The notes beneath the pieces were generated by a model that searched no databases, had not been told where the DNA came from, and worked only from the letters and a program-made list of their open reading frames with translations. Below are positions 45,846 to 58,419 of a stretch of 64,000 bases of DNA, piece by piece. The stretch's first letter is position 1; the number at the start of each line of letters is the position of its first letter. Source of the DNA: Castanea sativa (Eukaryota > Streptophyta > Magnoliopsida > Fagales > Fagaceae); the NCBI RefSeq assembly GCF_040712315.1, contig NC_134018.1, forward strand, positions 5,291,001 through 5,355,000, in the 5' to 3' direction. A program made the translations under genes and the position numbers.

Positions 45846-47938
45846 TTTAGGCCCTGATAAAATAGAGAAAGTGATGAAAGTTTATGGGGGAAAAAATGTA
45901 ATTTACAGGCGATTTAAAGTAAAATAAATAATTAATAAAAAAACTAGTTTCCCTTCTTGATTTTTATGCTTCTCTCCACTTCCGTCTAAATTGAGCGGAT
46001 AACAAAAGTGGAACCGGGCTAATTCATTTTCCTTCTCAATTTTCTCTTTTCTCGTATGAACCAATGAAAGGAAACAAAAAATTTTCCTTCCTATTTCTTT
46101 CTCTTCCTTTCTTTTTTGCCTGTTCCAAATACAACCTTAACTTATAAAATAGTATGTATTTGTCAATTTATGAAGCACTTAAGTTATAGTCCTTTAGACA
46201 TCCATGAAACAACCTTTAGAAATGCTAAAAGGTATTTGTCAATAATTATTATTATCAATACATATATTCCTATCAACCGCTACAAAGGCTTTTTAATAAA
46301 AATGCCGAAAAACTTTTAACTATGAATTTAAAAAATAAAAAAAAGGTAAAATTCAAAATACATCTCTAAGATTTGGGCTAATACCAAGAACTACTAAAAC
46401 TTTGTCAAAAATATCCAATTTGCTCCCTAATAAGAAATAATACTTAACACCATTTGAAAGTTTTATACTTTTCTATGTCTTCTTCTTCCTTCTAACAAGT
46501 TGTCTTGACATCATAAGTCTCACAATGGTTACATTATGAATATTCTATCACAAGAGAGTGTCTAGGTAGTCAATGGTAAACAAATTGGAACCAGAATTGG
46601 ACAAGGAAGCAGGAATAGAGGAATTTTTAACTAGTTTCAAGCGACTCTGGTGCTTAGGGAGCAAATTGGATATTTTTAAAAAAATTTGGTACTACTTGAC
46701 ACTAACCCAAAATCTCAGAAATAATTTTTGTATTTTATCCCCAAAAATTAAAGTTTTGAATTTGAATAATGTGCTCAAAGTATAGCATGATTTTGCGTTG
46801 GCATGCCCGTTTGTCAAGATTGATCTATCAAAATTTTAGGCTTTCAAAATCAAATATTATATCTAATATCTAATATCTAATAAAAAATGTTAAGTTCAAT
46901 GGTATTTGAATCGAGATTAACTGCCAACTCAATTTTTTTTTCGTCTTTGTCATATAATCTCTTTTCTAATATGAAGGGTAGATAAAGAGGTTTCTTCCCC
47001 TTTTATTCTATTGGTAAATGTTTTATCTTTTTCAACATTTAACGCGTTAGTTCTGACATATTCCAAATTCTTTTAAATCTAATAGTTCTTTTACTTTTCT
47101 TTTTGTAACAATTTTTTTTTCCTTCATTACTTTCGTTTTTTTGTGTTTCCAACTTCACTTTCACTCACCATTAGAAACGGAAAAAATTATTTCATATTAA
47201 TAATGCGTTAAAAGATCTTCATTTTCAAGATAACTAGCTCTTATACATATATAGTTAATTATTTCATTTCTTTTCTCAATAAAAATATTTTGGATTTTTA
47301 TAGAGATGTCTTCAATAGTTTAAGATTTCTTAAACATTTTCATATTTCAGTATATTTGCAGTTGACTTCTTGTTAAGGTCATTATATCTTATGATTCATA
47401 TGATAAGAGAGGGACTTTGTTATCACCATGACTGTTCATTCCATCAAGTGTAATTTTATTAACTAAATTGTTCAAAGGTTTTTTAGTCTTTTTTTATTAT
47501 TATTGTTATTAAAAATCAAAATCAAAGTTTTCTTAGTCTTTTATTATTATTATTGTTATTAAAAATCAAATCAAAGTTTTTTTACTCTTTTTTATTATTA
47601 TTGATATTAAAAATCAAAATCAAAGTTTTTCTAGTCTTTTTTTATTATTAAAAATAAAAAACAACTATCGTCACCAAATTGATTTATATTATTATTTCAC
47701 ATTCGGTGATCTCTCCTCTAAAGGGCTAATTGCCTTTATAGGTGAAGAGAAAGCAAAGATGACAAAAAGGCTAGTTGTTGCTTTTCTTTTTCTTTTTTTA
47801 TCTGCCAAAAAGGTTAGTTTTTACTAGCTGACCGACTTTAATAAAATATCTGTACTCTCACAAATTTTAATAAAATAACCTCATTATTGTGAATTAGTAT
47901 TGGTAGTTACTTTGCCTTATTTCTTTATCATTTTATAA
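45846..47938 (+). repeat. Left arm of a large inverted duplication
   Basis: This segment is collinear, in reverse complement, with 61482-64000. Examples: 'tttaggccctgataaaatag' here against the last bases of the window, 'atgccgaaaaac', 'ccatgactgttcattcc' and 'aaataaggc'/'gccttattt' at the inner edge. Similarity is high but not perfect. The pair encloses 13.5 kb holding a fold-back element and a gypsy element. Small open frames inside are not supported as genes. Confidence 0.9.
47480..47655. repeat. Tandem repeat of about 50 bases, left arm
   Basis: About 3.5 units of 'ttagtcttttt(att)n g ttattaaaaatcaaaatcaaag'. The matching array in the right arm is at about 61757-61950. Confidence 0.8.
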
Positions 47939-48718
47939 TTGAGATTAAATTCAATAAAGACGGAGTGTAAACCCTTTGGTTTACATAAGCAAATAAGAAC
48001 ATGCCACATCAGATTTTTACTTAAACTCATTGTAAAATTAATACATCTTAATACACCTAATAATATCTCCAAAAAAAAAAAAAAAACTTATTTCACATTT
48101 TTCCTAAAATCTTACTCCCTCCTCAGCTCCTGCGTCTCCAGCCACAATCCTAAGGCCAATCATGGCCAACTATCTTGAGTCTTGCAAACCTGAGCCTCCA
48201 AAATGCCTTGGAGTCCCTACAATCTTTTCAAGGTAAATTTTGGAAGGGAAAATTTCACAAACCTCCCCTGAGGTTTGTGATAATACCAACTAGGTCTAAA
48301 AAATTATAAAACCCACCAATTTGGACCCTAAAAGACAATATTGGCCAAGCTTAATAGGAAATAATATAAGTTTTTGGAAAAATCAATGGGATTCCCGCGT
48401 TGCCTGTTCAGAGGATAGGTTCGATGAGTTTCGATATTTCTCTGTGGCATTAAAAGTGAAGAAAAATGTTGATATTTCAGGCTATCTAGATGATGCAAGA
48501 ATCAAGCCATTGCCCAAGGTACTATATAAAAGCAGTGAGATCAATGAAATAGGTTTTTTTTTTTTCTTTCATTTGTCGAGATATTATTAGGTGTATTAAG
48601 ATGTACTGATTTTACAATGAGTTTAAGTAAAAGTCTGATGTGGCATGTCTTTATTGGCTAGTGTAAACCAAACGGTCTACACCCCATCCTTATTGAATTT
48701 AATCTCATTATAGTAAAG
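47936..48718. mobile_element. Fold-back (long-TIR) element carrying apparent gene fragments
   Basis: Ends at about 47936-48068 and 48583-48718 are inverted repeats of about 130 bases, sharing 'gagattaaattcaata', 'atgccacatcaga', 'ttacttaaactcattgtaaa' and 'cacctaataatatctc'. The interior holds exon-like pieces. One is 'MANYLESCKPEPPKCLGVP' ending at a splice donor AAG/GTAAAT (about 48160-48233). The other is 'YLDDARIKPLPK' bounded by an acceptor atttcag and a donor AAG/GTACT (about 48480-48520). The outer left end coincides with the inner edge of the inverted duplication. No clear TSD was found. Confidence 0.65.
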
Positions 48719-48886
48719 TATTCAAGTACAACACATTAATGGTTAAATTGTAAATGGTAAGATTATGATAGAATATGATTTTTATCTCATTAAAAAAATT
48801 ATAAATAAGTCTGTTTAATAGGTGTCTTTAGGGTGTTTGTTAATAGATAATTTAAAGAAAATTCTAATACAAAATTTTATGGGAAA

Positions 48887-49692
48887 TGTAAGGACACAAT
48901 TCAAGTTCCCAAACTACGACTGGGAGAAAAATGGGCTTGAAAGGCCTTTCTTTACAATGAATTTGTAGAGGATGGGCTTGTAATTTAGATTTCAAGGATG
49001 GTTTAGACAATTACAAAAAGAACGGGCTTTGGGCCCAATAGAACAGAACAAAGAATCGTTTGCAAAGAGTAAGACTGAGAAATCGTCCTCGGATTGTGTC
49101 CGAGGATGGTTTCTAATGATATTTCTCAAGTTTGGATACAAGTGTTGATTATCATTTACTATTGGCTCTATCTCTTTTACTCAGAAAAGTCCTCCCCTTC
49201 TTCGTATGCCTTTCCTCCTATTTATATCCTTTCCTTTCCCTTCATCACCTTCCACTTTAAGTTGCAATCCCCCTTTTTGGATACTTGTCCCATCCATTCT
49301 TCCCTAAAGCCCGGCCAGGATTAGGGACCAAGTTCCAAGCTCGATGTTCGGGTCCTATCCTTCCATCTATACGGTCGGCCGTATCAATTTACGTGAGCTT
49401 TTAATGTATGGGCGGTGGTAGGCTTTATTTTTAGACATTCCACCGTTCTTTCTCTCGCCCTCCACGTATACCGTGCATCCCCATAATTGTAGGACTCATT
49501 ATAATATAACCCGGTGGATACCAAACTTCTCTTTCTATGTCCTCGGCCTTGAAATCCGAGGACAAATCTACTCCTCGGACGTGTTTGGATATGTAAATAG
49601 TCCACGACCATTTTGATGTCTTCGGATTTTGGGTTTCACCAAAATACTTCGTTGGGCCATCCTTCATATACTATTGGGCCCAATACCCTACA
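48887..49692 (-). repeat. Gypsy copy 2, 3' LTR (left)
   Basis: An 806-base LTR with the same hairpins as copy 1. It differs from its partner LTR mainly at CAG/CTG words. A polypurine tract follows at 49693-49706. Confidence 0.95.
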
Positions 49693-49975
49693 ATAGCCCC
49701 TCGAGTTTCTTTATTTTTTTCACCTCGGGAGAAAAATAGAATCTCGGCTTAAAAAAAGACCCTTGTTACCACTCGCGTACTTTGGCAACATTGTTGACGA
49801 AATAACTTCGAATCACCCATCGCGTGTTCCCAATGCTTCGGTATGCGAAACGCCCCCGAATTGATTGTTGGCGCTTCTATGTCCCCACGTTTCATTAATA
49901 TGACACATATCCAACGCGGTCGAGCGATTCACAGGGTTGAGGCGGGAATTCGCCCGCTTTAAAACATCTTCGACA

Positions 49976-49983
49976 TATAAATA
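49976..49983 (+). promoter_or_regulatory. TATA box of the antisense gene, copy 2
   Basis: TATAAATA in the same place relative to the ATG as in copy 1, within a well-conserved leader. Confidence 0.55.
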
Positions 49984-50250
49984 CTAATTTTCTTCAAAAT
50001 TCTTCACACTACGAAACCTCATAACGTACGCCACACTTTTCATCTCCCCGTACTCTCTCTCGTCTATCAAGTACCCCGTCCGAGGTGACCGTGCTTTCTT
50101 CCTTTTTAAAAGTAAGTTCTTCAATACTCGCCCTCCTTATCGGCTTTTTTGTTTCTTTTGTTTCTTTTCTTTCCCATCTTCTCTTTTTCACCGTGTCTTT
50201 CATCCTCGGCATAGTTATTTTTTCTCCACACCCCCCTTTTTTCAAAAAGA

Positions 50251-52869
50251 ATGGGTAGATTTGCGTCCTGGTGGATTCAAACGAAAAAATAGAACAGTTT
50301 AAGGTTAAGTACAAAATTCCCTCGGATGTATCCATTAGGTACCGTAACGAGGAAGAGTTTTATACAAAAAGAAAAACGGGGGAAGTTGTAATCCCGATGA
50401 TTGCGTTCATCGAAGGGGGAATGAAAATCCCCATGGGAACTGTGACTAGGGATTATCTTAGGGCTTTTAGGTTGGCTCCCACCTGTGCCCAAATGTCTTT
50501 AGGATCTTAGGTTCCATAGACGCTTTAAATGAGAAGATGAACCTAGGGCTCACTCACCACGACGTGAACTCGGGTTTATAACCTCCATCACCTAAGCAAA
50601 AAAGATGAATATTACCTAAAGTCTAGACACCCGGAAGTCGGGCTAATTCAATGTACGCTTTGAATCAAATAAGGGCCTAAAAAATGACTTCCGATCATAT
50701 CGGGGAAATTGGCACGACGGCCTCCCATCGACAAGGGAAGGGACTCCAGGTGAAGTTTCTTTTACATACTTTTATCTTTCGTCTTTTTACTTACTCTTAC
50801 CCACTTTTACTTGGACAACTCTGCAGATCCACACGCGGCGGATCGTCATCCTAACCTTGTGGATTTCGGGCGATTGGATAGGATCCTACAAGCCGAGATC
50901 TTCGTGCACACGACGGTCAACTCCGTGCGGCTCATCGATCCTCGGCTACACTCCAATATCAAAAGCCTTTCGGGCGCCGAAGTGCGTGATTAAAGCCCGC
51001 GATCCTCGTCTTCCTCGGATTAGCGTTGCCGTGGAGGGTTTTTTGCTACGGGGGGACTACCATTCCTCAAGGTACCTTGGTCACCCACTTGACCAATCCA
51101 ACCGCCACCATTTGTTCCGGTTGGGATTCCCACAGTTCCTTTCTCCACAATTTTAACCTCGGTGAAGCTGCATCTTCCTACCTTGCGTAAAGGAAGAAGA
51201 AGAAGAAGAAGAAGTTGACGTGCAGTTCCGAGGACGAGTTCGAGGTTTTTAATCAACTTCTACTCTCGAAGACTCAACTTCCATCCTCGGCACTTCTACC
51301 CAAATCTCAAAGGTTACTACTGAAGAACTTGACGTTATGGGCATTCAACGAAAGATTAAACCCAGCTGAAAGATGTCCTTGAGGCGCCGACAAGGACCCT
51401 AGAGTCCAAGAACCTCCAAAAGAGGTGCGCCCTCGGACTCAAGAAAAGGGTGCCGACAAACGCCCCGAAGCTAGGCTTCCTCCTCCTCCTCCATCCTCCC
51501 AAACTCAACGTGCCAACATAGCTGATCTCAAAAGAAAAAGGGATCAGCCGAAAGGAAGGAAGTTGTGGAGGTAGGAAAGGGTTCTGTATCCAAGGAGCCC
51601 GAGGTTGAAAAGGGTGCAAAGCAAGCCCGCACCATACGGACTAGGTCGGAAGAGAAGAACCGACCAACGTCGGGCGGTCGTACGCGCCCGTATGGCTTCT
51701 CGACCTTTCTATGGACGATGAGGTCATCACCGTGGATGCGTCCATTAGAAATTCCGATGAAGGGACAGCGGCATGCGTCGCAGATGCTTTGGAGCAAGCA
51801 CTTTACTTACTCCGAGGATATGATTGAGCCGAGAAAGAAAAGGGACCACACCGTCTTCATGACTTTGAAGAAGGAGCTTGCAATGGTGAGTTTTCTCTAA
51901 AACCTTGACTTTTGTTTTTATTTCCTATATATATCTATACGTCTAAGGTTTATATGTTTTGTTTGTAGGCCGTTCAATCTTGCCCATAGGGCGGAAGAGA
52001 TTGCCATTAATTCCTACAAGTCTCGAGGGCCGAGGAGTCCGGGCGTGAAACCGCTCAAAAGATCTCGGACCTTCGTAAGAAGAAGCTGAGGAGGTCACGC
52101 GCAAAATTGGCTAAGGTTGAGAGTGCCAAGGCGGGCTTAGAGGCTGATCTGAAAACGACGACTAAACAGGCCGAGGATCGGTGCCTAATGCTTCGCCAAG
52201 TGAGGATAACCTCTTAGTAGCACGAAGGCTCGTAGAGGATCTTAAGAAAGATCTGCACGTGTCTGAGAAGGCCATAGAAGAAGCCATCAAGGGCAAAGAA
52301 GAAGCCATTGAGGAGAAGAAAAAGGCTGAGAAAGCAAAGGAAGAGGCCGAGAACTCGAGGGACCAAGCCGAACAAGACGGTTATGATATAGGCGTGAAGG
52401 AGGTCACCGAAACCTTCAAGGCTCGGGTTCCCGAGGGTATGTAGGCACTACTGCCTCCAGAGAGTGTGGAATGAGGCACTTTCCCAAGCTGGGGTTGATG
52501 CCTCTTCCACTCTTTGGAAAGCGAGAGAGTGTCTACTATCCTCCTGCAATTCGCGCTTCTTCCATTCCCCGACAACGCACAAGAAGCGCCTTGAGGGATC
52601 ATCCGGGGATAAGGGGGGTGATTTGGTGAAGACTCAACTCTTCCCGAAGATGCCCACGAACAACTTGACCTGCACAAGAAAAGGCAATTGAAGACGTACG
52701 GCCTTCAAGTGATCTTCGGGAATCTTCAAAGGATGAGTTGGGTGATCAAGCTAACCCAATAACCTTGATAGATGATCCCAAAGGCAAAGGAATTGCCGTT
52801 GAGTCCTCGGTTCAGCTTCCATCTCCTCAAGACTCCAAAGGCCCTCTGAAGATTAAGCTGAAACAGTGA
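50251..52869 (+). pseudogene. Antisense spliced ORF in gypsy copy 2
   Basis: Collinear with 23196-25824, including both introns (about 50748-50826 and 51884-51968, GT-AG) and the stop at 52867-52869. The first codons frameshift because CCCTGG in copy 1 is CCTGG here. Further breaks fall at CAG/CTG words. The open pieces 50271-50510, 50811-50993 and 52181-52444 preserve the N-terminal domain, the exon 2 start and the coiled coil. Amino-acid identity with copy 1 is high where the frame is open. Confidence 0.75.
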
Positions 52870-53000
52870 CTTGCTTGTTGTCTTTCCTTTCTTTATTTTT
52901 ATTTTGTCTCCAAGTGTAATACCTAAGTATAGGTGCAAAAGTACTTTTTTGGAATTTAATACAAGAATGAATGTTTGTTTTTAGATGATTCTTATACATA

Positions 53001-53040
<40 letters not shown>

Positions 53041-53299
53041 CTGATCATATCATTCCATAAATATCATCTTCTTGTCTTTTACCAAAGTTACTAGCAACAA
53101 CTTGAATTGAAATTTGATACTCCAGGAGGGTTTAATTATGCCGGGAACTGCATTAAGTGTTGTTTTTTATTTTTTTTTTTTTTTTTTTGAGTATTTGATT
53201 CTTCATTTTGGATCTCTAGTTTGAACTATGTAAAGATAAGGCATATGGTCTATGCAAATATCTGATGTTTATGTCAAAAAAAAAAAAGAACAGAAGTAT

Positions 53300-54285
53300 T
53301 AATTTTTCCCAAGTAATTGATCCGAGGATCGAGGCATACCAAGTTTCAGCTTGACACTTAGATGAATAAATTTAAAAATGTTAATTTTCCCAAAGTAGAT
53401 GATCCGAGGACCGAACGTAGCAGGTTCTGTTTAACACTTAGTAAAGAATATCAATTTAGACGAGGTATGTGGTCCGAGGATCAGTGCATACCAAGTTTCG
53501 GCTTGACACTTAGATGAATAAATTTAAAATGTTAATTTTCCCAAAGTAGATGATCCGAGGACCGGACGTAACTTAGGTTCGTTTAACACTTTGTAAAGAA
53601 TATCAATTTAGACGAGGTATGTGGTCCGAGGATCCGAGGCCTACCAAGTTTCGGCTTGACACTTAGATGAATAAATTTAAAATGTTAATTTTCCCAAAGT
53701 AGATGATCCGAGGGACCAGACGTAACTTAGGTTCTGTTTTAACACTTAGTAAAGAATATCAATTTAGACGAGGTATGTGGTCCGAGGATCCAGGCATACC
53801 AAGTTTCGCTTGATACTTAGATGAATAAATTTAAAGTGTTAATTTTCCCAAAGTAGATGATCAGGACCGTACGTAACTTAGGTTACCGTTTAACACTTAG
53901 TAAAGAATATCAATTTAGACGAGGTATGTGGTCCGAGGATCCAGCATACCAAGTTTCGGCTTGATACTTAGATGAATAAATTTAAAGTGTTAATTTTCCC
54001 AAAGTAGATGATCCGAGGACAGACGTAACTTAGGGATTCTGTTTAACACTTAGTAAAGAATATCAATTTAGACGAGGTATGTGGTCCGAGGATCCAGGCA
54101 TACCAAGTTTCACTTGATACTTAGATGAATAAATTTAAAGTGTTAATTTTCCCAAAGTAGATGATCCGAGGGACGGACGTAACTTAGGTTCTGTTTAACA
54201 CTTAGTAAAGAATATCAATTTAGACGAGGTATGTGGTCCGAGGATCCGTGCATACCAAGTTTCGGCTTGATACTTAGACGAATGA
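53300..54285. repeat. Tandem array, ~153-bp unit, about 6.5 copies (gypsy copy 2)
   Basis: Same array as at 26225-27215 with the same CCGAGGA boxes. The unit text varies most at 'ttt(cag/cgg/cg/ca)ctt' and 'gac(cag/cgg/cgt)acgta', which is the CAG-site scatter described in the findings. Confidence 0.95.
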
Positions 54286-54374
54286 AGATAACGAATATAA
54301 TGTAGTTTACAACAAAGAACGGCCGAAGTGCCCTTTATTTAGTAATAGTACCTTCGTAGATTATTTACATTCCG

Positions 54375-55562
54375 GGGACGTTGTACAACATTCTCGTCCA
54401 AATCTTCCAGTTGTAGGCCCCTATTCCCGCGACCGAAGTAATACGATAAGGTCCTTCCAGTTGGGCCCCAATTTTCCCCACGTGATTCTTCATCGTGCCC
54501 AAAACTTTCCTTAATACTAAGTCACTCCGGTCCAAGAGATTCGAAGTTTCACATGAGAATCATATCCTCGCTTCGAGCTTATGTTGATAATAAGCTAGTT
54601 GAACCATGGCGCTTTCTCGCCGTTCCTCAACTAAGTCTAAGTTTCTCATTAATAGATCATCATTGCTATACGAAATAAAGGAGCTTTTCTTCGGGGTTGG
54701 GAACCCGGTTCTAGGGGATTACCGCCTCGGCTCCATAAGTCATGGCGAAGGGTGTTTCACTGTGGATCTTCGTGGTGTAGTTCTATACGTCCACAAGACA
54801 TGTGGCAGTTCTTCCACCCATCTCCCCTTGGCGTCACCCAACCTCTTTTTGAGTCCGCTCACTATTACTTTGTTGACCTTCGGCTTGCCCATTTCCTTGG
54901 GGATAAGCCGGAGTGGAATATCTATTCGTAATGCCCGGATCACGGCGGTATTTCAGAAAGGCTTTGCTATCAAATTGTAAACCGTTATACGAAATGAGAG
55001 TATGAGGATGCCGAACTGGTAACGATATTCTTCCATACAAACTTTTTTGCTTCCGTGTCTCGATGTTTGATAATGGCTCGGCTTCAACCCATTTAGTAAA
55101 GTAACTGTTCCCACGAGAAGCCACCGTCGGTTTCCGTTGCTTTGGGGAAGGGTCCAACAATGTCCAAGCCCCATTGGGCAAAAGGCCATGGGCTAGATAG
55201 AGGATTTAGGACTCCACCTTTGGTTGATGTATATTTGGAGCGAACCTTTGACATTGGTCACATTTCTTTGCATAATCTTGCGCTTCTCTGCATATTTGGC
55301 CACCAATAGCCCCGAGTAAGGGCCCCTGTGAGCTAAAGACCTTCCTCCTGTGTGACTTCCGCAAATCCCTTCGTGTAGCTCTTCCAAAAGTAGCTCGTTG
55401 CCTCGGGGTGTATGCATAGCAAATATGGTCCCGAAAAGGAACGTTTGTACAATTTTGGTCCTCGGATAACCGAAACGAGTGGCTTTTGCGAACCTTATCC
55501 GCTTCAGCCTTTTCTCCGGGTAGGATGTCATTTCGAGAAATGTTACTATTTGATCCATCCAA
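54375..55562 (-). pseudogene. Integrase of gypsy copy 2
   Basis: Pieces preserve the zinc-binding region ('LHEGICGSHTGGRSLAHR' and 'NVTNVKGSLQIYIN'), the catalytic core ('MAFCPMGLGHCWTLPQ' in one frame, 'LISYNGLQFDSKAF' in another) and '[20 protein letters not shown]'. The second catalytic Asp position reads Tyr in 'SYNGLQF' where SDNG is expected. At least four frameshifts separate the segments. Confidence 0.85.
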
Positions 55563-56560
55563 CTAGGTCTGTCCTAATTTGAAGAATTTGAGTGGAGTTA
55601 CCATCCGTCCCGGTGGGCTTCAACGGATCTTCAACGAGGATAACTCGTGGTAGACTTTGTGCCGAGGACGTCGCGAGCGTGGCTAATGAGTCGGCATGGG
55701 TATTGCCACATGCGGATACATGCAATAGTAGAAAAGACTCAAATTTAGATTGCATAAACTCCGACTGGGTTAGGTATTCTCGCATACCGGAATCCCTTGC
55801 TTCTAGCTTCCTTCTACTTGGCCTACCACCAATAGTGAGTCCGAGAACATTTGCACGCCTTTCCTCCCATTTTATGAACCATGTTCATCCCTGCGAGGAC
55901 CGCTTCATACTCGCTTCGTTGTTGGTGGCCGAGAATCCTAATCTTAGGGATTTCTCAAAAGTAATACCTGCGGGGATATCAAAACTAATCCGATCTGATC
56001 CCCTACGATTTCTTTGCTCCATCAACATGGACTTTCCATAACGGAGGCCCTTCACACGAAATCATGCCTGCGATTTTTACCCATGTACCTTCTTGATAGT
56101 CTTCTAACGAAGGCTCGGCAAACTCGCCACAAGGTCCGCGATGACCTGCCCCTTTATAGAGGTGCGAGGCATATACTTGATATCGAAAGCTCCTAGGACG
56201 GAGTTCCCCATTTGGCAATTCTTCCCATATAATCCGCACTTCGCAAAATTGATTTGAGAGGGAGTTGTGTAAGAACAACAACCGTATGAGAGGAAGTAAT
56301 GGGGAAGTCTTCGTGTAGCATGTACCACGCCCAAGATAGCTTTTTCCGGCAAATAACTCGGCTCGGCCTCATGCGTAGATTTGCTTACATAGTACACCGG
56401 TCTACGGATGTTATTGTCATCTCGGATAAGAACCAGGACTTAGCATGTTTAGCCACCGCAATATATGCAAACGAATCTCATCAACCTCGGTCGAGACATA
56501 AGCGGTGGTCGCGAGAGATATTCTTTTAGCTTTGTTGGAAAGCTGTTGCACACTCCTCGG
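55563..56560 (-). pseudogene. RNase H domains of gypsy copy 2
   Basis: Fragments include 'MYYVSKSTHEAEPSYLPEKA', 'LGAFDIKYMPRTSIKG', 'GPPLWKVHVDGA' (start of the second RNase H) and 'GNTHADSLATLATSSAQSLP'. Same two-domain order as copy 1, in several frames. Confidence 0.75.
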
Positions 56561-57530
56561 TCCATTCAAAACCCTTCCATTTATTTAATAAGCTGAAAGA
56601 AAGGCTGCATCTGTCCGCGGACCGAGATATAAATCGGTTGAGAGCACGTGTCATACCTGTTAGCCTTTGCACCTCTTTAGGATTCCGAGGTGGGTGTAAG
56701 CTGCTTATTGCCTTAACTGAGCGGATTCACTTCAATTCCTCGGTGAGTCACCATATATCCTAGAAACTTGCCCGACCCCACACCGAAAGAGCATTTAGAG
56801 GCATTGAGCCGCAATTTATACTCTCTTAGCTTCGAAAAGTGTTGCTCGGATCTTCCGGATGTGCGAAACTTCTTTACTCTTTACTACCATATCGTCCACG
56901 TATACCTCAATATTTTTTCCTAGCCGTGCCTCAAACATCCTCGTCATCATCCTTTGGTAGGTAGCCCTGCGTTTTTCAAGCCAAAAGGCATTACCTTATA
57001 ATGATAATTTCCCGTAGGAGTGACGAATCTTGTCTTCTCCTGGGTCCTCAACGGCTAAAGGTATACGGTGATAACCTTGGAAAGCATCGAAAAACTCATC
57101 CGAGGATGTCCAACGCATGGCGTCAACCAGGTTGATCAATCCAGAGGCATCGGGAATGAGTCCTTTGGGCAAGCCTTGTTTAAATCGTGAAATCTACACA
57201 TACTCTCCACTTCCCATTCTTCTTTTTCACCACCACAGGTATGGGCTAACCATTCGGGATAAAACACTTCTTCTTTGATAGCCCTGCCGCTTTGAGTTTG
57301 AGCACTTCCTCTTTGACGGCTTCCGAATGTTCCTTTGAGGACCTCCGAGGTGGTTGCCTCCTCGGCACTACGGTTGGATTGACCCTTAAATGATGACATA
57401 TGAAGTTCGGATCAACCCCGGGGCCTCGTACGCGTTCCAAGCAAATACATCCATATTTTTCTTTAAAAATAAAATCAGCTCTGTCTTCTCTTCCTGGACG
57501 ATTGAACTCCAACCCTGGAAGAACTTTTCA
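56561..57530 (-). pseudogene. Reverse transcriptase of gypsy copy 2
   Basis: YVDD is at 56891-56902. The upstream frame shows 'HDLNKACPKDSFPMP' and the linker 'SSKEHSEAVKEEVLKLKAAG'. Frames change at several CAG/CTG words. Confidence 0.85.
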
Positions 57531-57588
57531 GGATCATTGTCTATGATAATTTTCTCCAATTCTTCACACGTTGCTTCATCTACCTCGG

Positions 57589-58194
57589 CTATGGGAAGAG
57601 ACTTTGATTGCTATGCTTCACCGTTAGCCGAGGACGGGAGTACGGTTCGTCGACGCGAATTGCAGCCGTGACACACTCGTCGAGCCACGGACCGACTCCC
57701 AAGTAACTCCACCACACGATCTCCCGAAATGAAATTTGATTTTGACATGCAAGGTTGAGGAAACAGCCCCTAACGCATGCAGCCAAGGTCTCGCCACAAT
57801 AGCCGTATAGGGAGAGTAGGCATCGACCACGATGAAATCTACGTCTACTACCTCCGGACTGATTGCACGGGCGATCCTGTCCCTTTGGAACGACAGCCTC
57901 TCCTTCGAAGCTTATCAAGGGTGAGTCATATGGCATAAGATCTTCAACTCTTAACTTCAAGCCTCTAAATAGGTCGGGGTACATGATATACGCACCACTA
58001 CCTTGATCAACCATTACCCTCTTTACATCATAGTTCCCAATTTCGAGGGTTACCACTAAGGCATCATCATGAGGCCGGATGGTCCCCATCTTGTCCTCTT
58101 CGAGAAACTTAGGACTGGCAGTGATACTTGCCTTGATCCTCTTCGGCTGATCCCGTGACTCCTCGGCCAATGTTCGAGCAATCGACATTACCAC
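57589..58194 (-). CDS. Protease region of gypsy copy 2
   Basis: A 201-aa open frame. It has 'MGTIRPHDDALVVTLEIGN', the catalytic motif 'VMVDQGSGAYIMYPDLFRG' with Asp present, and 'PLISFEGEAVVPKGQ'. The C-terminal 'VDAYSPYTAIVARPWLHALG' is in the adjacent frame. It is part of a Gag-Pol polyprotein rather than a free-standing gene, so the ORF start is not a real translation start. Confidence 0.75.
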   Translation of the reverse strand: MVMSIARTLAEESRDQPKRIKASITASPKFLEEDKMGTIRPHDDALVVTLEIGNYDVKRVMVDQGSGAYIMYPDLFRGLKLRVEDLMPYDSPLISFEGEAVVPKGQDRPCNQSGGSRRRFHRGRCLLSLYGYCGETLAACVRGCFLNLACQNQISFREIVWWSYLGVGPWLDECVTAAIRVDEPYSRPRLTVKHSNQSLFP

Positions 58195-58419
58195 GAAAGG
58201 AGGCGAGCCGATCTGCAGTGCCGCAAAAATGACGTTGATAGTACCTAGAGGAGGTACCGGATGAAGGACCGTCGTGGTTTGCCACTCCCGATTGGTTTCC
58301 TCGCCCGTTGGGTTGGTGCATAACGCTTCGGCTTTCCCTCTTTAACCAATTGTTCCAGATGATTCCACAAAGTGCGACAGGTCCTCGGTGGTATGACCTC
58401 TCTCACGGTGATAATGGCG

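Noticed and set aside
46573..46785. 70-aa frame in the left arm of the inverted duplication
   Set aside because: The frame is not preserved in the right arm and has no domain.
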